Assembly: GCA_017745115.1 (NCBI GenBank)
Contig: JAGIAA010000012.1
Span: 1-60,458 of the forward strand
Reading direction: 5' to 3'
Length of the DNA stretch: 60,458 nucleotides
From: Sphingobium sp.
Lineage (GTDB): Bacteria > Pseudomonadota > Alphaproteobacteria > Sphingomonadales > Sphingomonadaceae
Every line of letters begins with the position of its first letter. Within the stretch, counting starts at the first letter, position 1. The notes beneath the pieces are model-generated. The model was not told where the DNA came from. It searched no databases and worked only from the letters and a program-made list of their open reading frames with translations. The position numbers and the translations under genes are program-made. Shown in pieces: positions 36,220-43,930 of the stretch.

Positions 36220-36711
36220 ATGGCAGAAAAGCTCAATAATCTTCAGGATATTTTCCTGAACAGCCTCCGTAAGAGCAAGACCCCGGTGACAATGTTCCTG
36301 GTCAAGGGCGTGAAGCTTCAGGGAATTGTAACCTGGTTCGACAATTTTTCCGTGCTTCTGCGCCGCGATGGACAGACTCAGCTCGTCTACAAGCACGCTA
36401 TTTCGACCGTGATGCCCGCTCACCCGATCGATCTCGCCAAGATCGAGTCGGCCTTTTCCGCCAATGACCGCAAGCCGAAGCTTCTGCAGGAAATATTCCT
36501 TTCGGCGGTGCACAAAACGAACAATCCGGTGACGATGTTCCTGGTCAATGGCGTCATGCTTCAGGGCGACATCTCCGCCTTCGACCTGTTCTGCATGCTC
36601 CTTCAGCGCGACGGCATCGTCCAGCTGGTCTACAAGCACGCCATCTCGACGGTTCAGCCGACCCATCCCCTTGACCTCTCGACCGAAGGGGAGGATCCCG
36701 AGCTCGACTGA
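36220..36711 (+). CDS. hfq: Hfq with two tandem Sm domains, 163 aa
   Basis: An RNA chaperone that pairs small RNAs with mRNAs. Instead of one Sm fold there are two: residues 8-66 and 89-147, offset by 81 residues. Each has the Sm1 block ([28 protein letters not shown]) and the Sm2 block [11 protein letters not shown]. The first copy keeps [11 protein letters not shown] as in canonical Hfq. In the second the rim is changed to VHKTN, losing the arginines that bind RNA at the hexamer edge. A GGAG ribosome site precedes the ATG. If the fold is preserved, three chains would make the six-Sm ring. hflX follows directly. Confidence 0.96.
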   Translation: MAEKLNNLQDIFLNSLRKSKTPVTMFLVKGVKLQGIVTWFDNFSVLLRRDGQTQLVYKHAISTVMPAHPIDLAKIESAFSANDRKPKLLQEIFLSAVHKTNNPVTMFLVNGVMLQGDISAFDLFCMLLQRDGIVQLVYKHAISTVQPTHPLDLSTEGEDPELD

Positions 36712-38054
36712 GCGGCAACGGGACCGGAACCATCGCGCATTTTAACGAGAGAGAAGAGGTTTCCCGCGGCGCGCGTGCGCTGGTCGTCCATGCCGAGCAG
36801 GGCGGCCGGCAGCGGCGCGACGTCGCTGCGCGGCTTGAGGAGGCGAGGGGTCTCGCCCTCGCCATCGGGCTCGACGTGCGCGAAACCCACGCCTTTCGCG
36901 TGCGCCAGTCGCGCCCGGCGACACTGTTCGGCGCCGGCCAGATCGAGCAAGTCGCGGCTCATGTCGCGATGGACGATGCCGAACTGGTCGTCGTCGACAA
37001 CAACCTGACCCCGGTCCAGCAGAGCAATCTCGAAAAGGCCTGGAACGCCAAAGTCATCGACCGGACCGGACTCATTCTCGAAATTTTCGGCGAGCGCGCC
37101 GCCACGGCCGAAGGGCGGCTGCAGGTCGAACTCGCCCATCTCGACTATCAGGCTGGCCGGCTCGTGCGAAGCTGGACCCACCTCGAGCGCCAGCGCGGCG
37201 GCTTCGGCTTCCTTGGCGGCCCGGGCGAGACGCAGATCGAAGCCGACCGGCGTATGATCCGCGATCGGATGTCGCGTATTCGCCGCGAACTGGAGCAGGT
37301 AACGCGCACTCGCGGCCTGCATCGCGCCCGGCGCCAGCGCGCGCCATGGCCGGTGATCGCGCTGGTCGGCTACACCAACGCCGGGAAATCGACATTATTC
37401 AACCGCTTGACCGGCGCCGAAGTGCTGGCCCAGGACATGCTGTTCGCGACACTCGATCCGACGATGCGGCAGATCTCACTGCCCGGCATCGACAAGGCCA
37501 TCCTCTCAGATACCGTCGGTTTCGTCTCGGACTTGCCGCACCAGCTCATCGCGGCCTTCCGCGCCACGCTGGAGGAGGTGCTGTCGGCCGATCTCATCCT
37601 GCATGTCCGCGATATCGCCCATCCGGACACGGACGCACAAAAGGCGGACGTCCTCGACGTGCTCGGCGAATTGGGGGCGCTACCGGCGGGAATAGACGGC
37701 AATGAAGCCGGTCCTGCGGTCATCGAGGTCTGGAACAAGGCCGATCTCGTCGCCGATCCGGCTCATCGCGCCGCGATCGAGGAACGCGCCGCACGCGAAG
37801 GCAATGTCGTCATCGTTTCAGCGCTCAGCGGGGAAGGCGTTTCCGATCTTCAACGTGCTATGGCCGATCTGCTCGGCAAGGGCCATCGGCGTTACGAAAT
37901 CGCCGTCGATCCCGCCAATGGCGCGGCGCTGGCATGGCTGCATGCGCATGGGGAAGTGGTCGACCAGGATGTGGCGGAAGACGGTACGATCCTGGCGTCT
38001 GTGCGGCTGGATCCGACTGATTTCCACCGGTTTCAAAGGCAATTCGCGCCGTAA
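36708..38054 (+). CDS. hflX: GTPase HflX, about 448 aa (start codon uncertain)
   Basis: A ribosome-associated GTPase that rescues or splits stalled 70S ribosomes. The GTPase core has G1 [13 protein letters not shown]3 [17 protein letters not shown] and G4 NKADLV. The N-terminal domain has [14 protein letters not shown] and [22 protein letters not shown]. The first standard start codon is GTG at 36876, but family-like N-terminal sequence ([20 protein letters not shown]) is encoded in frame before it. The only in-frame candidates upstream are CTG at 36708, which overlaps the hfq stop as CTGA, and ATC at 36732. I give the CTG as a tentative start. Confidence 0.9.
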   Translation: MSGNGTGTIAHFNEREEVSRGARALVVHAEQGGRQRRDVAARLEEARGLALAIGLDVRETHAFRVRQSRPATLFGAGQIEQVAAHVAMDDAELVVVDNNLTPVQQSNLEKAWNAKVIDRTGLILEIFGERAATAEGRLQVELAHLDYQAGRLVRSWTHLERQRGGFGFLGGPGETQIEADRRMIRDRMSRIRRELEQVTRTRGLHRARRQRAPWPVIALVGYTNAGKSTLFNRLTGAEVLAQDMLFATLDPTMRQISLPGIDKAILSDTVGFVSDLPHQLIAAFRATLEEVLSADLILHVRDIAHPDTDAQKADVLDVLGELGALPAGIDGNEAGPAVIEVWNKADLVADPAHRAAIEERAAREGNVVIVSALSGEGVSDLQRAMADLLGKGHRRYEIAVDPANGAALAWLHAHGEVVDQDVAEDGTILASVRLDPTDFHRFQRQFAP

Positions 38055-38065
38055 TCACGCCTGGG

Positions 38066-38842
38066 CTATTCGGTAGCTTTCACAGCCTGCCACAATGCTT
38101 CCTGCTGATCGAGGGACAGATCGGGAAAAGGCACCGGTCCGGTCATCGCTTCCATGGCACGAAAGCGGCGTTCGAACTTAAGATTTGCGGCGCGCAGGGC
38201 GGCTTCCGGATCGACGCGATGGTGGCGGGCCAGATTGGTGGCCGCGAAGAGCATGTCTCCAATCTCTTCGGCGACATGATCCGGTGTCGTGGCAGAGGAC
38301 AATTCTTCAAGCTCTTCCATGAGCTTATCCTGAACTGCTGAGATATCATTCCAATCGAAGCCGACCCGCGCGGCGCGCTTTTGCAGCTTTTCGGCGCGCG
38401 CGAGCGCCGGCAGGCCCAGCGCTACGCCGGCCAATGCGGAACTATCATCATCCGCTTTCTCAGCACGCTCGGCGGCCTTGATCTGTTCCCAACCGGGAGA
38501 TTCTTCGCCGTCACCGAAAACATGCGGATGACGTCGCACCATCTTGTCACAAATAGCTGTAATCACGTCTGAAAGCGAAAACTTACCAGCTTCCTCCGCC
38601 ATGCGGCTGTGAAACACGACCTGGAGGAGGAGATCGCCAAGCTCGTCCTTCAGCGCTGCCATATCATTGCGCTCGATCGCGTCGGCAACCTCATAGGCTT
38701 CCTCGATCGTATAGGGCGCAATCGATGCGAAATCCTGCTCCACGTCCCACGGACAGCCGGTCTCGCGATCACGCAACCGCGCCATGATCGCCACGAGAGG
38801 GGAAATGTCGGGGTAAGAGATATCGGTCGCCTGCTGATCCAT
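38066..38842 (-). CDS. mazG: Nucleoside triphosphate pyrophosphohydrolase MazG, 258 aa
   Basis: Two all-alpha MazG repeats hydrolyse NTPs to NMP and PPi for nucleotide-pool cleaning. The first has LRDRETGCPWDVEQDFASIA and TIEEAYEVADAIE with ELGDLLLQVVFHS (the EExxE-x12-ExxD metal motif). The second has EELEELSSATTPDHVAEEIG with DMLFAATNLAR. KMVRRHPHVFGD is diagnostic. It faces hflX with only 11 bases between stops, so transcription is convergent. Confidence 0.96.
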   Translation of the reverse strand: MDQQATDISYPDISPLVAIMARLRDRETGCPWDVEQDFASIAPYTIEEAYEVADAIERNDMAALKDELGDLLLQVVFHSRMAEEAGKFSLSDVITAICDKMVRRHPHVFGDGEESPGWEQIKAAERAEKADDDSSALAGVALGLPALARAEKLQKRAARVGFDWNDISAVQDKLMEELEELSSATTPDHVAEEIGDMLFAATNLARHHRVDPEAALRAANLKFERRFRAMEAMTGPVPFPDLSLDQQEALWQAVKATE

Positions 38843-38995
38843 CGCTAAGTCCGATAATATATATTATGTTAAATGAGGTATTGGTTTGGCGGATTTCGGC
38901 TCAACTTTTCCTGTCCTCAATCTCTTGCGCCCACAAGATTGCTTCGCGCCTGGCGGCGCTTCGACTCCGAACAAGGCTCGAACCGTCCGAGAATA

Positions 38996-39040
38996 CACCA
39001 CTTCGGAAAGCCTCCGGTCGAGAGGCTTTCCGAAGTGGTG
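38996..39040 (-). promoter_or_regulatory. Perfect 19-bp hairpin fused to the 3' end of tRNA-Arg
   Basis: CACCACTTCGGAAAGCCTC (38996-39014) and its exact reverse complement (39022-39040) flank a 7-base loop (39015-39021). On the minus strand the first five bases of the hairpin are the tRNA's own last bases, CACCA. There is no T-run after it, so a standard terminator is doubtful. It may guide 3' processing or slow polymerase. The remaining gap to mazG (38843-38995) is AT-rich near mazG, as expected for its promoter, with no gene seen. Confidence 0.7.
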
Positions 39041-39112
39041 CACCCAACAGGATTCGAACCTGTGGCCTTCGGATTAGGAATCCGACGCTCTATCCTGCTG
39101 AGCTATGGGTGC
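39036..39112 (-). tRNA. tRNA-Arg(CCU)
   Basis: A 77-base cloverleaf on the minus strand with encoded CCA. Acceptor GCACCCA pairs with TGGGTGC. The anticodon stem TCGGA/TCCGA holds loop TTCCTAA, giving anticodon CCT, which reads AGG. The T arm is CAGGTTCGAATCCTG. The last five bases are part of the long hairpin downstream. Confidence 0.95.
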
Positions 39113-39126
39113 ACGTAGCGCCGGCT

Positions 39127-39609
39127 CTAATGTGTGCTTTCCGGCGGCGCAACCGGCACGATCAGCGGCGCGACCGGCACGCCTTCTTCCATCATCGCGC
39201 GCGCCTCGCGCGCATTCGTCGTGCCGTGGATCGGCGCTTGCTCGGCTTCGCCATAATACATGGCGCGCGCCTGCTCGGCGAACTTGTCGCCGACCCATTG
39301 CGACTTTTCCAGCATTTCGGCCTGGGCCTGCGCCAGGGCACCGAGCATTTGCTCGAGCTTCGCCTGATCAGGCGAACCGCTGGCCATGGCGACCGAGGGC
39401 GGCGCTTCGACGGTGCCGGCCGGGGCACTGCCCCGCCGATTGCTTTTGGCGGCAACCGCAGGCGCCATTACGGCCTTTGCGACGTCTGCACTGCCGCACA
39501 CGGGACAGGCAACCTGCCGCTTGCCGCGCTGATCCTCATAGTCGCCGCTCGAACGGAACCAGCCTTCGAAGACGTGGTCGTGGGTGCATTTGAGGTCGAA
39601 GCTGATCAT
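39127..39609 (-). CDS. DUF1178 family protein, 160 aa
   Basis: It starts MISFDLKCTHDHVFEGWFRS with a zinc-ribbon-like pair (CTHDH and VACPVCGSADVAKAVMAP), the DUF1178 layout. A variable Ala/Pro linker leads to a C-terminal conserved block WVGDKFAEQARAMYYGEAEQ and IHGTTNAREARAMMEEGV. The function of the family is unknown. It overlaps the nitrilase-family gene by 4 bases, matching the conserved grxC, amidase, DUF1178 order seen in alphaproteobacteria. Confidence 0.92.
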   Translation of the reverse strand: MISFDLKCTHDHVFEGWFRSSGDYEDQRGKRQVACPVCGSADVAKAVMAPAVAAKSNRRGSAPAGTVEAPPSVAMASGSPDQAKLEQMLGALAQAQAEMLEKSQWVGDKFAEQARAMYYGEAEQAPIHGTTNAREARAMMEEGVPVAPLIVPVAPPESTH

Positions 39610-40430
39610 GCGGTGGCTGTTTTCGCAATGGTCCGCCGATGGCGCAAGACAGGAATACGCGCACGCACATCTTCAATGCGGCCCAGCGGCAGGTCGACAA
39701 GGTGAAGGCCGGGCCTGTCGCCGGCATCGAGCAGGATCTCGCCCCAGGGATCGACGACGAGGCTATGGCCATAGGTCGATCGCCCGTCCTCATGGCGCCC
39801 GACCTGCGCCGCCGCGATCACGAACATCGCGTTTTCGATCGCGCGGGCGCGCATCAGCACATGCCAATGCGCTTCTCCGGTCGGAACCGTGAAGGCCGCC
39901 GGGATGGCTGCCATCGTTGCACCCGCCTCGGAGAGCGCCTGATAAAGGCCGGGAAACCGCAGATCGTAGCAGATCGTTAGGCCGAGCTTACCCCAAGGCG
40001 TATCGGCCAGCACCGGCCCTTCTCCGCCAACATAGCTGTTGGATTCGCGCCAGCTTTCGCCGCTCGGCAAGTCGACATCGAAGAGATGCATCTTGTCGTA
40101 GCGCGCACGGACCTCGCCCTCGTCGTCGATCAGATAGGCGCGATTGCGGCGCTTGCCGCTGTCCGGATCGGCTATGGCGAGCGAGCCCAGTTGCACCCAG
40201 AGACGATGCTCACGTGCCGCAATCTTTACAGCCGCCAACACGTCGTCTTCTTCCTCGACGCGGATCGCCGATGCCGACCGCTGGCGGTCCATATCGAGGC
40301 AGCCGGACATTTCAGGGGTAAACAGCATGTCGGCGCCGGCCGCACGCGCCTCCGAAATGGCGGCGGTCAGGATCGCGGCATTGGCGGCCGGATCGATGCC
40401 GGCCGTCATTTGCAGAAGAGCGGCGCGCAT
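39606..40430 (-). CDS. Carbon-nitrogen hydrolase (Nit2-like), 274 aa
   Basis: A nitrilase-superfamily amidase. The Glu-Lys-Cys triad is visible: FTPEMSG, YDKMHLFDVDLPSGE and TICYDLRFPGLYQALS. YDKMHLFDV and the length fit the Nit2/omega-amidase or deaminated-glutathione amidase branch. I set the start at the ATG ending at 40430; a TTG three codons earlier overlaps the grxC stop. Its neighbour grxC suggests thiol metabolism, but the substrate is not certain. Confidence 0.92.
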   Translation of the reverse strand: MRAALLQMTAGIDPAANAAILTAAISEARAAGADMLFTPEMSGCLDMDRQRSASAIRVEEEDDVLAAVKIAAREHRLWVQLGSLAIADPDSGKRRNRAYLIDDEGEVRARYDKMHLFDVDLPSGESWRESNSYVGGEGPVLADTPWGKLGLTICYDLRFPGLYQALSEAGATMAAIPAAFTVPTGEAHWHVLMRARAIENAMFVIAAAQVGRHEDGRSTYGHSLVVDPWGEILLDAGDRPGLHLVDLPLGRIEDVRARIPVLRHRRTIAKTATA

Positions 40431-40435
40431 GCTGG

Positions 40436-40702
40436 TCAAGCCGCGGAGGATCCCAGCATCGCGTCCAGTTTTCCGGCGCGGTCCAGCGCGGCCAGATCGT
40501 CGCTGCCGCCGACGTGCATGCCATTGATGAAGACCTGCGGCACCGTCGAGCGGCCGCCGGAACGATCGATCATCTCGACCCGCTGCGGGCCGCCGAGGCT
40601 GATGTCATATTCCTCGAAGTCGACGCCCTTCTCGCTGAGCAGGCGCTTGGCGCGCGCGCAGTAGCCGCACCAGTCCTTGGTATAGATTTCAACGCGCCCC
40701 AT
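40436..40702 (-). CDS. grxC: Glutaredoxin 3, 88 aa
   Basis: A GSH-dependent disulfide oxidoreductase. The active site is CGYC in IYTKDWCGYCARAKRLL, where CPYC is more usual. STVPQVFINGMHVGGSDDL holds the cis-Pro and the GSH-binding GG-x-D loop. The start is MGRVEIYTK at 40702. It heads a leftward unit followed 5 bases later by the nitrilase-family gene and then the DUF1178 gene. Confidence 0.95.
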   Translation of the reverse strand: MGRVEIYTKDWCGYCARAKRLLSEKGVDFEEYDISLGGPQRVEMIDRSGGRSTVPQVFINGMHVGGSDDLAALDRAGKLDAMLGSSAA

Positions 40703-40776
40703 GATCGCACCGCTTCCCATGTATTTTCATGCAATTCATGTCGGGTCGATGGGTGCCAAAGTCAATCGGGCTGAGT

Positions 40777-41538
40777 TCAGTCACCGATCTCCCCCGCGCG
40801 GGTCCAGCAGATGATCTCGACTCGCGCAGCCCCCCCGCCTTTCAACATGCGCGCGCAGGCCACCGCGGTCGATCCCGTGGTCCAGATGTCGTCGATCAGG
40901 ATCACGGTCTTGCCGGCAAGCCGCGCCTTTGCCCCAGGCGCCAGCGCAAAGGCGCCTTTGACGGCCTTTTCGCGCGCCCGCGGCCCGAGCGAATGGAGTG
41001 GCGGCGTGTTCCGCGTCCGGCGAAGCAATCCCGTTTCCAACGGAAGTCCGGTGCTCCGCGAAAGCTGATGCCCGATCAGCGCGGCCTGATTGAAACCCCG
41101 TGACCAGATGCGCCACCGATGCAGCGGGACGGGCACCAATATGGCGTCCCCGTCACTTGGCAATGCCAGCAACCGCTGCATTTGCGCAGCCATGACCCGC
41201 GCCAGACTGACGCGTCGGCTATATTTGAGCTTATGCGCCAAGGTGCGCCCGACTTCGCCATAGTGCATCAGCGCCCGCGCGCGCTCGAACGGCGGAGGAT
41301 CCGCGAGGCAGGCGCCGCATTGCGCCTCGTCGCCCATCACCTGCGACGGCAGCTTCACCCCGCAGATCCTGCATAGCGGATCGCCGATATAGTCGATCGA
41401 TTGCCAGCAAGGGCCGCAAAAAGCGCCCGGCTCGCTCACGATATCGCCGCAGGCGGGGCAGCGCGGGGGCAGCGCATAGTCCAGCGCCGGCCCGAGGAGG
41501 GGCTTCGCCATAGACCGTATCCGCGCGACCCACATCAT
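40777..41538 (-). CDS. comF: ComF family phosphoribosyltransferase-like protein, 253 aa
   Basis: The N-terminal zinc-finger part has four CxxC-type pairs (PPRCPACG, FCGPC, LCRICG, QCGAC). The PRT domain has VPVPLHRWRIWSRGFNQAALIG and the PRPP loop VILIDDIWTTGSTAVACA. In transformable bacteria ComF acts in DNA uptake; in others the same family is of unclear role. Of several possible starts I used MMWVARIRSMAKPL (ATG pair at 41533-41538). It diverges from the methyltransferase gene. Confidence 0.92.
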   Translation of the reverse strand: MMWVARIRSMAKPLLGPALDYALPPRCPACGDIVSEPGAFCGPCWQSIDYIGDPLCRICGVKLPSQVMGDEAQCGACLADPPPFERARALMHYGEVGRTLAHKLKYSRRVSLARVMAAQMQRLLALPSDGDAILVPVPLHRWRIWSRGFNQAALIGHQLSRSTGLPLETGLLRRTRNTPPLHSLGPRAREKAVKGAFALAPGAKARLAGKTVILIDDIWTTGSTAVACARMLKGGGAARVEIICWTRAGEIGD

Positions 41539-41582
41539 ATCCTGCTTGTTCCATGGGCCTCGGCGCGGCACAAGCCCGCCCC

Positions 41583-42446
41583 ATGAGCGATCCGGGCACT
41601 GTCCCATCCATTTTCGATGAGTCCCGCAGGGCCATGCGCCGTGACCGAGCAGTACACCGGTTCGCGTCCCATGACTTTCTCTATACGGCCATGGCGGAAC
41701 AGATGCTGGAGCGTCTGGACGATGTGACGCGGCAATTCGAACGGGCGCTGATCATCGGCTGCCCTGACGACAGGCTTGCGGTCGCCCTGCGCGCGAGAGG
41801 CATAAACGTGACTTGCGCCGATCCGGGACCGGCCTTCGCGCAGGCGGCAGGGGGCGAGGTCGTCCGTGAGGATGCCTTGCCCTATCCTCCGGCAAGCTTC
41901 GACCTCGTTCTGTGCTGCGGCACGCTCGACAGCGTCAACGACCTGCCTGGCGCCCTTATCGCCATGAACCGCGCGCTGGAGCCGGACGGGCTCATGCTGG
42001 TCAGCTTTACCGGCGCCGGCTCCCTGCCGAAGCTGCGCGCGTCGCTGATCGCCGCCGACGGCGACCGCACGGCTCAACGACTCCATCCGCAAGTCGATGT
42101 CCGCGCCCTCGGCGATCTCCTGCATCGCGCCGGCTTCGCCATGCCGGTCGCCGACCATGAGACGCTCGATGTGCGTTATGGGTCCCTGTTCACCTTGCTT
42201 GCCGACCTGCGCGGCATGGGCGCCGCACAGTGCCTCGCCTCGGCGCCGCCGCCGCTCACGCGCATCGGCCTAGCGCGCGCTGCCGAAGCCTTTGCCGGCA
42301 TGGCCGATCCTGACGGGCGCACGAACGAGCGGTTCGTCATCCTGCATGGTAGCGGTTGGCATCCGGCACCGAATCAGGCCCGGCCCGCGCGCCGGGGGAG
42401 CGCCACGGTCTCGCTGGCCGATGTCTTGAAAACCAAAAGCGGCTGA
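41583..42446 (+). CDS. SAM-dependent methyltransferase-fold protein, NDUFAF5-like, 287 aa
   Basis: The N-terminus IFDESRRAMRRDRAVHRFAS followed by HDFLYTAMAEQM is the pattern of the alphaproteobacterial/mitochondrial NDUFAF5 group. The Rossmann core has ALIIGCPDD in place of the usual glycine-rich SAM loop, then VTCADPG and LVLCCGTLDSVNDLPGALI. Eukaryotic NDUFAF5 hydroxylates an Arg of complex I. The bacterial role is unproven, and the gene is often labelled BioC-like. It starts with the ATG at 41583, divergent from comF. Confidence 0.8.
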   Translation: MSDPGTVPSIFDESRRAMRRDRAVHRFASHDFLYTAMAEQMLERLDDVTRQFERALIIGCPDDRLAVALRARGINVTCADPGPAFAQAAGGEVVREDALPYPPASFDLVLCCGTLDSVNDLPGALIAMNRALEPDGLMLVSFTGAGSLPKLRASLIAADGDRTAQRLHPQVDVRALGDLLHRAGFAMPVADHETLDVRYGSLFTLLADLRGMGAAQCLASAPPPLTRIGLARAAEAFAGMADPDGRTNERFVILHGSGWHPAPNQARPARRGSATVSLADVLKTKSG

Positions 42447-42872
42447 TCAGAGCAACGCGTCGAGAATCGCCACCAGCGGGCGATCGGCGGGCGGCATGTC
42501 GAGACTGAACATCTCGCGCGTCGCTACCCATTTCGCCTGTGGAGCCTCCTGGGGCGTCACGATTCCGCGCCATTTGCGACAGACATACAGAAGCAGCAGC
42601 AGAGTCCGCGCGCCGATCATGCCGGTCGAGAATGTCGCGGGCGCGAGGCATGCGACATCGGTGTCGATCAACAGCTCCTCGCGCAGCTCGCGGATCAATG
42701 CCGCCTCGGGCGTTTCACCGGGCTCGACCTTGCCGCCGGGGAATTCCCACAAGCCGCCCATGTTCTTTTCGGGCGGCCGCTGCTGCACGAAAACGCGCGC
42801 CTGATCGTCCACAAGTGCCGCTGCAACAACGGTTATGACAGTTAAGTCATTCGAGACATTCTCATTCCACAC
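42447..42872 (-). CDS. mutT: Nudix hydrolase, MutT-like (8-oxo-dGTP), 141 aa
   Basis: A complete Nudix box GGKVEPGETPEAALIRELRE, continuing EELLID, gives the Gx5Ex7REUxEExGU pattern. The preceding VFVQQRPPEKNMGGLWEFPG is typical of MutT, which removes oxidised purine nucleotides. The start at 42872 (MWNENVSNDL) is the only standard one in frame. Its stop abuts that of the NDUFAF5-like gene without a gap. Confidence 0.9.
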   Translation of the reverse strand: MWNENVSNDLTVITVVAAALVDDQARVFVQQRPPEKNMGGLWEFPGGKVEPGETPEAALIRELREELLIDTDVACLAPATFSTGMIGARTLLLLLYVCRKWRGIVTPQEAPQAKWVATREMFSLDMPPADRPLVAILDALL

Positions 42873-42929
42873 TTTGTTAAGCGTTCCTTTTTTACAATCC
42901 GGTCAACGCCCATACAGGGGAATGAGACC

Positions 42930-43100
42930 GTGATCCGCATTCTTCGCAGACTTCTCGCGTCGGACAAGGGCGCAACCGCCGTCGAATATGGCCTGATTAT
43001 CGCCATGATCGTCCTGGCGATGCTGGCGGCGCTGACGAATGTCGCCACCAAGACAAACGGGATGTGGGGCAACGTGGCAAATGAAGTTACCAACAGTTAA
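42930..43100 (+). CDS. Flp-type pilin (divergent copy), 56 aa
   Basis: A short gene with a GTG start at 42930, GGGGA 8 bases before. The protein reads MIRILRRLLASDKGATAVEY and continues GLIIAMIVLAMLAALTNV. The KG-ATAVEYG site matches the Flp prepilin cleavage motif (cut after Gly, Glu at +5), followed by one hydrophobic helix. Flp pilins assemble Tad pili for surface attachment. No tadZABC, rcpA or prepilin peptidase gene is in the window. Confidence 0.88.
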   Translation: MIRILRRLLASDKGATAVEYGLIIAMIVLAMLAALTNVATKTNGMWGNVANEVTNS

Positions 43101-43194
43101 CCACATATTCTTTACATCTCTCTAAGAATATTAGGAATTTATCAAGAATTGGGGACGTAGGGTAGGAACCGACGCTGGCTATATATTCCAGGGC

Positions 43195-43211
43195 CGGGTG
43201 TTTGCTGAATG
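43195..43211 (+). repeat. 17-base leader element, copy 1 (upstream of second pilin)
   Basis: CGGGTGTTTGCTGAATG ends 18 bases before the second pilin ATG. An identical copy lies before the third pilin gene (43621-43637). CGCTGGCT also occurs about 15-20 bases before both copies. The shared leader either marks a recent cassette duplication or is a kept regulatory site in the 5' UTR. Confidence 0.75.
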
Positions 43212-43229
43212 TGTTTGAGGAGACCTCGC

Positions 43230-43391
43230 ATGACCTTCTTTCGTAAGCTGATCAAGAACAGCAAGGGCGCCACCGCCATCGAGTATGGCCTGATCGCTGC
43301 CCTTATCGCCGTCGCCGCTATCGGCGCCATGAGCTCGCTCGGTGGCAAGCTGAAGACGACGTTCAACGGTGTTGCGAACAACCTGAACTAA
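43230..43391 (+). CDS. Flp-type pilin, copy A, 53 aa
   Basis: The protein starts MTFFRKLIKNSKGATAIEYG, with the prepilin site after the Gly of SKG and Glu at +5, followed by a hydrophobic helix (LIAALIAVAAIGAM) and a short polar tail ending GVANNLN. Upstream TTGAGGAGA is a strong ribosome site. It differs from copy B at only three of 53 residues (positions 2, 36 and 42). It has its own terminator. Confidence 0.92.
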   Translation: MTFFRKLIKNSKGATAIEYGLIAALIAVAAIGAMSSLGGKLKTTFNGVANNLN

Positions 43392-43419
43392 TCCAGTTCG
43401 GTTTCCGTAGCAGATCCAT

Positions 43420-43454
43420 AAGGGCGGCCGCACGAAAGTGCGGTCGCCTTTTGG
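43420..43454 (+). terminator. Terminator after pilin copy A
   Basis: AGGGCGGCCGCAC and GTGCGGTCGCCTT form a long stem, with one G-T pair, around a GAAA tetraloop, followed by TTTTGGTTTT. It lies about 29 bases after the stop of copy A, so the two near-identical pilins are probably separate transcription units. The rest of the 261-base gap (43392-43652) holds the copy B promoter and leader. Confidence 0.88.
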
Positions 43455-43620
43455 TTTTCCGGAGCCCCTCTCTGCTCCAGACGGGCGACTTCCGCAGAAA
43501 ACCGAAGGAATCAAAGTGCACCGACGGTTAACCTCGGATGACGTTACGGAACCTCGGGCATTTTTAGGATTTCGTAAAGGAACGCAGCGTAATTTTGCAG
43601 CGCTGGCTCAATTTTTGGGT

Positions 43621-43637
43621 CGGGTGTTTGCTGAATG
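43621..43637 (+). repeat. 17-base leader element, copy 2 (upstream of third pilin)
   Basis: Identical to the element at 43195-43211, here 15 bases before the ATG of pilin copy B. The sequence just upstream (AATTTTTGGGT) differs from that of copy A, so the conservation is concentrated in the leader. Confidence 0.75.
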
Positions 43638-43652
43638 ACTGAGGAGCCCCCC

Positions 43653-43814
43653 ATGTCTTTCTTTCGTAAGCTGATCAAGAACAGCAAGGGCGCCACGGCC
43701 ATCGAATATGGCCTGATTGCCGCCCTGATCGCTGTTGCTGCCATTGGTGCCATGAGCGCCCTCGGCGGCAAGCTGACCACGACGTTCAATGGCGTTGCGA
43801 ACAACCTGAACTAA
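43653..43814 (+). CDS. Flp-type pilin, copy B, 53 aa
   Basis: The protein starts MSFFRKLIKNSKGATAIEYG and ends FNGVANNLN, with the same Flp cleavage site and helix as copy A. It has Ser2, Ala36 and Thr42 where copy A has Thr, Ser and Lys. The ribosome site is GAGGAG. Many differences from copy A in the DNA are at third codon positions, which suggests selection on the protein after duplication. Confidence 0.92.
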   Translation: MSFFRKLIKNSKGATAIEYGLIAALIAVAAIGAMSALGGKLTTTFNGVANNLN

Positions 43815-43841
43815 CAGGCGTTTGCGTCGTATTACTCCGTA

Positions 43842-43875
43842 GAAGCGGCCGCATGCGAATGCGGCCGCTTTCTCG
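43842..43875 (+). terminator. Terminator after pilin copy B
   Basis: AAGCGGCCGCAT and ATGCGGCCGCTT form a perfect 12-bp stem with a GCGA loop (43843-43870), then TCTCGTTTT. It ends the pilin cluster before the convergent protease gene. Confidence 0.9.
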
Positions 43876-43930
43876 TTTTCGGGCTAGAGTCTGATCCGGC
43901 AGATCTGAATCGTCTAGTACGTCCTTTCCT

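Noticed and set aside
38843..39035. Integration site (att) or mobile element beside tRNA-Arg
   Set aside because: The hairpin copies only the end of the tRNA in inverted form; there is no direct repeat of the tRNA 3' part and no integrase nearby.
43140..43200. Sigma-54 promoter ahead of the pilin genes
   Set aside because: CTGGCT is present, but no GC at the right distance completes a -24/-12 pair.
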